A stretch of 64,000 bases of DNA from positions 1,240,001 through 1,304,000 of the forward strand of contig OX621168.1 of assembly GCA_951640195.1 (NCBI GenBank), written 5' to 3'. The notes below the pieces were generated by a model that ran no database searches, had not been told where the DNA came from, and was given only the letters and a program-made list of their open reading frames with translations. Numbering within the stretch: the stretch's first letter is position 1; every line of letters starts with the position of its first letter. The translations under genes and the position numbers were made by a program. Shown piece after piece: positions 56,229 to 64,000 of this stretch. The DNA is from Porpolomopsis calyptriformis. Taxonomy: Eukaryota; Basidiomycota; Agaricomycetes; Agaricales; Hygrophoraceae.

Positions 56229-59200
56229 GTATCTACTCAAGAATGTACCATCACTCCATGCAATCTATTTCGAATTCTTGGTACTCTTGAAAAAGGCAAT
56301 CTCGGACTCATTTTGGATGTTTGGATTGAAGCTACCGACACTGGTCGACGTGTCCCGGCCACTGCTCTAGTTGATAGCGGAGCCTCTGGAAATTTTGTGG
56401 ACGAATCCTTCGCAACTCGCCACAGTTTTACTCTAACACGATTGGAAACCCCAATCCCCGTACGGAATGCCGATGGATCTGAAAACTGAGGTGGACCCAT
56501 CGAGAATGATATTGATATTTGGTTAGAGGCTCCTGGAGGACACAATGAACGGATCCGATTGGAAGTGACTGATCTCGGATCTAAAACAGATATTATCCTC
56601 GGCTTCCTGTGGCTCAAGAAGCACAACCCCAACATCGATTGGAAAGAGGCAACACTAGCTCTGGATAGCGAAGATTTCCCTCTTCCGGGATGGATAGTGA
56701 AAGATGCAGAGTCACCGGGAATGGAATCGGTCACGCTGGCCATGAATCGACGTGTATCGAAGTCGGATGAATCCCGAGCCAGCATGGTGGAAGAAGATAT
56801 GCAAAAGTTTGTACCGGAGGTATACTGGAAGGACTATTCTAGTGTCTTTGCCAAAGAATCCTTCGACCGCCTTCCACCGCATTTGGAATTCGACCACGCC
56901 ATAGAACTGGACGAAACCTTCAGACCAGTCAAAGGCGCGAAATACGCGATGTCCCCTCTTGAGATGGATCACTTACACAAGTTCATCGACGAAAACTTGT
57001 CTACTGGACGACAAATTTCCAAATCGAAACAAGTCTCTCCGTTCTTCTTTGGAAAGAAAGCCAAAGAAGTGAATGCTAAAGGTAAAAATGCTGGCTTACG
57101 CCCTATCGAGGATTATCGCTATCTCAATGAACACACAGTTCCTGATCATTATCCCCTTCCTCTCCTTCATCAAATACTCCAACGACCTAAACTCCTAACA
57201 GCGTCACTGTTCATGGTCATGGATATCCGATGGGGATTCAACAACGTCAGGATCAAGGAAGGCGATGAATGGAAAGCCGCTTTCATTATGGAAGCAGGCG
57301 CCTTTGAACCCACCATCATGTTCTTTGGTTTGCGGAACTCACCAGCCACCTTTCAACGGATGATCGACACAAGATTCAAAAGTGTCCTAGACTCTGGAAA
57401 CATTTTCATTTATATCGATGACGTGCTTGTTTGTGGAGATGATTTACAGGAATTGCGACGCTGGACCTGCAAGACTCTAGATATCATGAAGAAACATGGA
57501 CTCTCGTGTAAACCCGTCAAATGCCAGTTCGAGAAGGAAGAAGTCATTTATCTCGGAGTCGTCCTATCCAAAGGACGAATCACCACTAATCCGAAGAAGG
57601 TCGACGCTATCATGTCTTGGCCTGTTCCAGAAATGGTGAAACAACTCCAATCCTTCTTGGGCAGTGCGAACTTTTGGCGGAGATATATCAAGAATTTCTC
57701 CAAAGTCGCTACCCCTCTCTATGAACTCTTGCACAATGAAACTGTGTGGGAATGGACTCCTCGGAGACAAGAAGCCTTCGACAACATCAAATCCCTTTTG
57801 ACAAACGCGCCCGTTCTTCATATTCCTGATCGCAATCTCCCTTATTGCTTGGAAACCGATGCTTCTATCATTGGAATCGCAGGAATACTCTCCCAGCATC
57901 ATGACGGACATTGGAAACCTGTCGGTTATCACTCAAGGTCTACCTCTCCTGCCGAAAAGAACTACCCTACCCATGATCTAGAGCTCCTGGCAATCATTGA
58001 TTCCTTTAAACAATGGCGTCATCTTCTCGAAGGAGCGAGACATGATATTCTCATCAAGACGGACAGTTTGGCTTTACGATACTTTTCCAAAAACCTTCGC
58101 CTATCGAATCGCCAGACTCGTTGGTCTGAATATCTGTCCAGATTCGGGTTCAAAATTGAGTACGTTCCAGGAAGAAAAAACAAAGCTGACGGCTTGTCCA
58201 GGCGCCCGGATTACTTGCCCGGCGTCGAGGCCGACGTGGAGAACGAAGTTCTGATAGCGCGCGACCGATGGATAAATTCAATTGTCAACTTGTCAAATTC
58301 AAGCTTTCTCTCTAGATTACGCTTCAAAATCCCGTTCCCACAGAAGATCCAAGATAAACTCGAGGATGCCTCATTCGCTTGGACCCAAGCTGATGGGCTT
58401 GTATGCGATGTTGAAGGTCGGATAGTGGTGCCAGAGGAGGTATCTCTGCGCACAGACATTATATGACTGTCCCACGCCTACCCCCACGCTGGCCACCCTG
58501 GCATTGAGAAGACGAAGGAACTCGTTCTTCGTAACTTTATTTGGGATGGTGCCTTACAAGACATCACCAATTACGTTCGATCCTGCCCCGCTTGCCAACA
58601 AAACAAGAACTTCCCCTCAAAGCTGTCAGGACTACTCCAACCCATACCCCCCTCTACGGAACCATGGAAGGAAATTACCGTCGATCTCATTGTCGAACTC
58701 CCCAAGTCACAAGGCTATGATGCTGTAATGGTTGTTGTCGATCGTTTCACTAAACGTGCTCATTTCATTCCGACAACTTCTAATCTTTCATCAGAAGGTG
58801 CTGCAAAGCTTTTTCGGAATCACATCTGGAAACATCATGGATGGCCCCAAAAGGTTATATCCGATCGTGGAGTGCAATTTGCGTCCAAATTCACAGAAGC
58901 CCTCAATAATTCCTTAGGGATTATCTCCAGCCTCTCTACTGCGTATCATCCTCAAACAGATGGTCAAACGGAACGAACCAATCAAGAACTTGAAGTATAC
59001 TTACGTTTCTATACCAACTTTATGCAGGATGACTGGTCAGAATGGCTCGCTTCTGCGGAATTTGCCTACAATAATCGGCAACACTCTGCCACTTCACAAT
59101 CACCATTCTATATGGAATATGGACGTCATCCTCACCTTCCCACAATCATTCCGGATCAAAGCAACGTGCCTGCAGCAAACACCTTCCATGAACGCCTCAC

Positions 59201-59735
59201 ACGCGCACAGCAAAATGCCGAACAATCCTTATCAAAGACAACGGAGTCAATGAAGAAATACGCCGATTGTAAACGGAAGCCTTCACCCTCCTATGAAGAA
59301 GGAGATCTAGTCTGGTTGGACACCAAAAATATCAAGACGACACGACCCTCGAAGAAACTTGACAATCGACGGACCGGACCATTCAAGGTCTTGAAGAAGA
59401 TATCGGATCTTGCTTACCTGATCGACATTCCCGGAACATGGAGACTACACCCAGTCTTTCACGTTTCACTCCTGAGACCCAACGTCGGAAATGAATTGCT
59501 CCACCCTGATGTCATCGACACATCACGGCCTCCTCCTGATCTGATCGAGAATGAAGAAGAATACGAGGTCGAATCTATACTACAACATTCCGGAGCTAAA
59601 CGACGCCGAAAATATTTGGTCAAATGGAAAGGCTATCCGATTGAAGAAGCCACTTGGGAAGATCGATCGAACATTTTACGACACGCCAAGGAAATTGTGA
59701 AGACGTACGAAGACTCAATTCAAACGGCGACTTGA
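56193..59735 (+). pseudogene. element C pol: protease, RT, RNase H, integrase, chromodomain
   Basis: Entered by -1 shift. Protease LVDSGASGNFVDE near 56370; linker LWLKKHNPNIDW; RT blocks LRPIEDYRYLNEHTVPDHYP, NSPATFQRMIDT and the catalytic box FIYIDDVLVCGDDLQ near 57405; RNase H CLETDASIIGIAGILSQHHD with HSRSTSPAEKNYPTHDLELL; integrase zinc finger HAYPHAGHPG and CPACQQNK; DDE core VVVDRFTKRAHF, SDRGVQFAS, HPQTDGQTERTNQELEV; GPFKV-like module; chromodomain EYEVESILQHSGAKRRRKYL then WKGYPIEEATWED. TGA codons at 56487 and 58464 break the frame. All catalytic residues are present otherwise. Confidence 0.92.
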
Positions 59736-59902
59736 TTCTATTCATTCGTTAGTCACCATCTCGTCTGCCAAGAATTGACCTCTATTTTTAGAACTACTCC
59801 TTATAAACTGCTGGACGTCTCTACTTTCCTTCACGATTCAAATTACGCGCCTCTTAGCAACGACTCAAAACCACTTGACTAAAACGCCAAAACAACTTTG
59901 CC

Positions 59903-60640
59903 ATGCCCGCTACACGGTCTACACGATCCCCCTCCCCTCAAGTCGCCATCCGACGTTCTGGATGGATCCCCTCATCTGCCATTCGCTCTCCCACTCCTGG
60001 TCCTTCTACCTCTGCTTCCTCTCCTCAACAATTACGTCGACAAGCTCGCGCATGTGCGGAAGACTTCTACACCATTCAGACCCCTCCCCCCGAAGACCCC
60101 GCCGTCACCATCTCCCACCTCACGGTTCACAGTAACAGCGTCAGCAATTGGAACCATGAACTTCGCCAAGAACGCGAAGTTCTGAAAGCCGAACTCAAGG
60201 CGTTGGAGAAAAGCGCATTGTTTTGGAAGAATCGTTGGGATGAAAGTGAGTTGAAAGTTTGGGAGCTCCAACGTCAAAAGAGACAAACATGGGTCGACTG
60301 TTACGACGTCACCACTCGCGCCATCATCGCCAAGCTCATGGAAGAAAGTCGCCGGTCTGAACGGCTCACCAGGGATGACTTCCTCCGAGCCCAATGAGAC
60401 CTTGCGACGACGGAGACTTTGATCGAGTACGGGAGAATGGTCGAATACCCCATCAACGTCGACCTAGAATACCTGATTGACGACGACGATGTCGCGACAG
60501 TCCGAGCCCCCTCCCCTGTTGAAGCGACTTCGGAAGTCGAACCTGCTGCTTCCCCCTCGGTAGCCGTCAAGGCCCCCGCCACCGAGGAAATCCCGACTCA
60601 GGCCTCAGAAGACAGAACGACCGACACCGCCCAAGTTTGA
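59903..60640 (+). pseudogene. element C third ORF (unknown, coiled coil)
   Basis: Lies between pol and the 3' LTR on the coding strand. ATG 59903 (MPATRSTRSPSPQVAIRRSG). A basic Ser/Pro-rich N-terminus is followed by a helical coiled coil (NHELRQEREVLKAELKALEK) and an acidic tail (DLEYLIDDDDVATV). One TGA (60395-60397) interrupts it in frame; the rest reads on to a TGA at 60638. About 245 codons in all. No transmembrane segment, so it is not env-like. Not seen in element B. Confidence 0.6.
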
Positions 60641-60675
60641 AATTCGGGACGAATTTCTTTAAAAGTCGAGGTGTA

Positions 60676-61085
60676 TGTCACAGTCGTAATTTTCCTTCTT
60701 TTTCTTTATCTTATCGTATGCAAACCTATCTCTTATCTTGGGATTCCCCCATTTGTTATTGGGATTCCCCATTACCTTCCCTCGGGATTCCCCAGGGATT
60801 CCCCACTACTTTATCCATATGCGGACACACTTCATTTCCGTTATGTTTCAACCCCTTTATGATTCATCATCGATCACGATGACTCATCCCTATCTCTACC
60901 TCATGTTATGCCGCACTGACTCACACAGATAAGTAGTCAGTATATAAAGAGTACTTCTGTACGTATCAGACCTTAAGTCTGATTCCTCGTTAGCCTACTC
61001 ATAACAAGGACTTGGAACCATCTCTTATATCTCTTGGGACAGAACACCCGAAGTAAAACGCGTTCCGAACAACCGGTTTATAACA
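60676..61085 (+). repeat. 3' LTR of element C
   Basis: 410 bp, TGTCACAG...TTTATAACA, followed by the target copy GGTGG. Confidence 0.9.
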
Positions 61086-61426
61086 GGTGGAATCAAAGCG
61101 CATACCTTCAGTCACAGATTCAACGAGAGACTCAGCATCCAATGGCTATTGGGATGATAATCAAGACATCAGGATAAGTTAACGTTCGACAAATGAAATT
61201 CTCACCTCAAACAAAACATGACGGATTCTCACCTTTAGGTCTGGTTTCGTTCCGATTAAAAGACCTCTCTTTCTCACGAATCCAGGCGTGATATCTTGAT
61301 TCTGGATCCATTCAAGATTACTGATGACTTGAGAGAAGTCTTCGTGAAGAAACTGAATGTCGGGTGGGACTCCACCAGTGAAGTTCGGTTTGACATCGGC
61401 TAAGGACTTGGAGTATTGCGTGGGGC

Positions 61427-61836
61427 TGTTATAAACCAGTTGTTCGGAACGCATTTTACTTCGGGTGTTCTGTCCCAAGAGATATAAGAGATGGTTCCAA
61501 GTCCTTGTTATGAGTAGGCTAACGAGGAATCAGACTTAAGGTCTGATACGTACAGAAGTACTCTTTATATACTGACTACTTATCTGTGTGAGTCAGTGCG
61601 GCATAACATGAGGTAGAGATAGGGATGAGTCATCGTGATCGATGACGAATCATAAAGGGGTTGAAACATAACGGAAATGAAGTGTGTCCGCATATGGATA
61701 AAGTAGTGGGGAATCCCTGGGGAATCCCGAGGGAAGGTAATGGGGAATCCCGATAACAAATGGGGGAATCCCAAGATAAGAGATAGGTTTGCATACAATA
61801 AGATAAAGAAAAAGAAGGAAAATTATGACCGTGACA
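61427..61836 (-). repeat. solo LTR 3 with target duplication GGGGC
   Basis: 410 bp, minus orientation. GGGGC at 61422-61426 and 61837-61841. Four GGGATTCCCC-like motifs. Confidence 0.9.
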
Positions 61837-62403
61837 GGGGCCTTTCCAACCGCCATCGGATGTTAACCAAAAGTTATCATGGGTGATAAGGACAATGGCC
61901 GACAAAGTTGCAAGATCGGGACCACACGGAGTCGGAGATGCAGGGCTGTCAGATGCAGTCGCGCTCTGAGAAGACGGACTCAAAGATCCCGGGTCATCGA
62001 GTGAAATGATATTCTTCTTAACAAGTCTGCGGGCTTTCCCTTCTTGCACCCACTCAATATTAGCGTGAACAGCTTCATCACCAAGATACATGCCCGTCTG
62101 CACAAGGTGTTCGCGAGCATCAGTAAGCCTTTTCGAGACAGGAGGAGGGAACAATGTCTGGTTTGAAACTGTTGACATGGTGAATAAACGAGGGTAGAAT
62201 GAAAAGAGGGATTGGAATATTCAAAAGAGAGAATGGAGATGTAAACTGAGGATGAAAGGGATAAGAATGTTCCGTTCTTATACCAAAGTTGAAGGGTCTG
62301 TGCGCAGCATCACAGTGCGTGCAACATGGAGGGTGCATTCCAATCCTACCAGACGTACAACTTGAATCTATAGCTTTCATCAGTTTGTTTTGTCTTTCGA
62401 ACC

Positions 62404-64000
62404 ATGGATTTCTATATGGATCTTGAGACTCACAACTACGTCTCTCTATTGTCTATGAAAGAGATTTTGGGCCATCTAAAAGGTACCTGGTCCTTTTCAC
62501 GTGCTGAACGGTCAACAAAAAATCTATTGGTCACCTGTATTTTTGAAGAGGCTACCGCAGAACAACTTGAAGCGCTTCAATCTTTGGGACAGAGGAAAAA
62601 AGAGGTGAGAGAGTTAAACAAGGAAGAAACGACGGCTTCCCAGAAACGGAAGCACCAAGATTATCAAAACACTCACCAAGCCAATAGGAGACTGGAATTC
62701 ATCGACCCTGAGGAAAGCGAAGACAGAGACGCTGATGAGAGGCAGTTTCTTGAAGTTCCAAGTCAGGATGAGGTCAAAGGATGCTACCGAAAGTTCTACA
62801 AGGTGACATCAAATGGTGCCTTGAAAACTGGAATATGTGGAGTCTGTGCCTGGGAAGTAAACTGCCTAACCGATAAAATATCCTATCACTCACTGAAATT
62901 CATTCCAAATGCGCACCGACTCATACCAACAAACCAACATCCCTCACACGACCTATTCGGTGGTATATTACTTGAGCCTGCTGGGGTTTGCGGCGAAGGT
63001 GAAACAGCTGTTGCAAGTGTTTGCGGAGAATGCCTGAGAGAGTTGAAGAAAGGAGGAACTGGGTGTCCACCTCAGTACGCCCTAGCAAATAACATGTGGA
63101 TTGGTAGGATACCTTGGATGCTGCGGGTGCTCACTTTCCCAGAACAACTGCTTACCGCCCTGCTTTACCCTCGCGTATTTGTTTTCAAACTCTTCCCAAA
63201 ATCTGGAGTCCATCTAGACGGATCATCACTGCAGAGATCCATGCGAGGCAACATGAGCACTTTTGAACTGAACATGGATGGGATCGCATCAATGATTGAA
63301 GGGAGTCTGATGCCTCATCCACCTGCAGTTCTGGCGTCAATAATTTCAGTCACTTTCATTGGTGTGGGTCAGCTACCAAAGCAATGGCTTTGAAGCACCT
63401 TCCGGGTGCGACGGCAAGCTGTTTTTGAGGGGGTACAATGGCTGAAAGAGAATAACCCAAAATATTACGGTGATATAGAAATCAGCGCTGAGCGAATTGC
63501 AGCATTACCTGAGGATGACGTACCAATGGAGGTGATGGATACTGTGCGCCAATCATCAGACACAGGCCTCGTTGACCAAGAGAATGATGGGTATATTAAT
63601 ACAAATGAAGACAATCCAACAGGTAAGTTGCACCTTAAAGGTTCATATATACTTATTTCACATCGCATCCAACAGACGAAACCTCCAGGCAAGATCCAAA
63701 TGAAACTGAAAGAACTGAAGAAAACGGTTAGCATTCGAGACTTTTCAAAATCCACCAATCACTGACAGATTCCAAAGACGACCCTGATGTGATACCACTG
63801 CAAACATCTGGAACGGTGGATTCAGATCTCTCGAACATCACAGCAAATGAGATGATGAAGTGGGGCCTGGCAAATTTGTGGAAGGAGGGTCATGAAGGAG
63901 GGTACGCTGTTCGGCATGGGCGTCAGCCAGTCAACGACTTTGGTCGGCCACAAGGAAACGTAGCCCCGGATCCAAAACATCCTAACTTATTTGAAAAGGC
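62404..64000 (+). pseudogene. Helitron Rep/helicase-type protein, 5' part (DUF6570-like region)
   Basis: ATG 62404 (MDFYMDLETHNYVSLLSMKE). Charged N-terminus, Cys-rich segment (GICGVCAWEVNCLTDK, then VCGECLRELKKGGTGCPPQY), then ALANNMWIGRIPWMLRVLTF, PRVFVFKLFP, PHPPAVLASIISVTFIGVGQ. TGA 63391-63393 sits where the family has Arg (QWL-stop-STFRVRRQAV). After it the same frame continues WLKENNPKYYGDIEISAERI and LPEDDVPMEV. Introns near 63623-63675 and 63725-63768 follow, then YAVRHGRQPVNDFGRPQGN up to the edge. The Rep and helicase motifs lie beyond the window. Confidence 0.75.

Larger units (their letters stand above)
54195..61085 (+). mobile_element. Complete Ty3/gypsy chromovirus-type LTR retrotransposon (element C)
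   Basis: 6891 bp. LTRs at 54195-54593 and 60676-61085, target duplication GGTGG at 54190-54194 and 61086-61090. Order: leader, gag, -1 frameshift site, pol (protease-RT-RNase H-integrase-chromodomain), extra ORF, LTR. Seven internal TGA codons at arginine positions make this copy defective. The chromodomain places it with fungal chromoviruses. Confidence 0.92.
53387..62380 (-). pseudogene. Helitron-linked accessory gene split by three LTR insertions
   Basis: ATG 62380. Exon 1 has a Cys/His cluster (MHPPCCTHCDAAHRPFNF). An intron (about 62170-62284, GTATAA...CAACAG) joins it to VSNQTLFPPPVSKRLTDARE, a helical region ending NFWLTSDGGWKGP. After solo LTR 61427-61836 it continues TQYSKSLADVKPNFTGGVPP to RGLLIGTKPDLK, an intron (about 61143-61218), then LDAESLVESVTEGMRFDST; after the complete element ALFIHSHSRDEY; after the second solo LTR TSNWYCGNNDVAKDALESLV. 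The C-terminal domain holds GAIVEVHFVLTHWSIG and YSLRVLQAP, ending SPKKRRT (TAA 53387-53389). A TAG (53597-53599) stands where Gln is expected. Each LTR excised with one target copy leaves the frame open. Function unknown. Confidence 0.75.
53387..64000 (+). mobile_element. Helitron, partial (runs off the right edge)
   Basis: The Rep/helicase-type gene starts at 62404 on the plus strand and continues past the window. A divergent accessory gene lies at 62380-53387 (minus) and is broken by three LTR insertions of one family. Outer ends (5'-TC and 3'-CTRR hairpin) were not identified, so the left limit given is only the end of the accessory gene. Confidence 0.65.

Noticed and set aside
55888..60397. 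Reading the TGA codons of element C as programmed read-through or selenocysteine
   Set aside because: Seven sites scattered in gag, pol and ORF3, all explained by CGA to TGA; host genes in the window end normally at TGA.

Overview
The window is nuclear DNA of a filamentous basidiomycete, most likely a mushroom-forming Agaricomycete. The reasons are many short GT-AG introns of about 45-70 nt, small gene spacing, fungal-only families (DASH subunit Dad1, Rds1-type ferritin-like protein, Ede1, Yme2) and a typical Agaricomycete transposon load (chromodomain Ty3/gypsy elements, hAT, Tc1/mariner-type DDE, Helitron with a DUF6570-like region). I saw no tRNA, rRNA or CRISPR. All gene names come from reading translations and motifs; no database search was run.

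Layout. 1-1423: 3' end of an unrecognised multi-exon gene. 1.7-14.3 kb is a gene-dense housekeeping block: Ede1-like endocytic scaffold (-), UBE2C-like E2 (+), RRM/R3H RNA-binding protein (+), EndoG/Nuc1 nuclease (+), mitoribosomal L46 (-), a dead F-box fragment, Dad1 (+), a secreted Rds1-like protein (+). 14.4-14.9 kb is a frameshifted relic that resembles HsbA. 15.2-16.4 kb is the second member of a local F-box family; copies 3 and 4 lie at 38.1-40.6 kb.

16.6-38.0 kb is a transposon pile. A short duplicated fragment of the V-ATPase subunit H gene was split by a MITE-like element (44-bp inverted repeats, TA duplication). That element was split by a hAT transposon (8-bp duplication). The hAT was split by pieces of two Ty3/gypsy families, and one of those carries a further 577-bp insertion. 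Directly downstream is a 6.2-kb element with Tc1/mariner-like ends and an apparently intact DDE transposase; it also contains a SAM-like protein gene and a broken coiled-coil gene.

40.7-52.4 kb is host again: V-ATPase subunit H (+), TRAPPC13 (-), Yme2 (-), and an FG nucleoporin of Nup1 type (+).

53.4-64.0 kb is a Helitron running off the right edge. Its divergent accessory gene (-) was hit three times by one LTR retrotransposon family: solo LTR, complete 6.9-kb element, solo LTR, each with a perfect 5-bp target duplication. The complete element carries gag, a candidate -1 frameshift site (GGGTTTT, 6-nt spacer, 9-bp stem), a chromodomain pol and an extra 3' ORF. Its two LTRs differ only at CpG sites plus one small indel, and all internal nonsense codons are TGA where CGA is expected, which points to DNA methylation and deamination as the force that silenced it.
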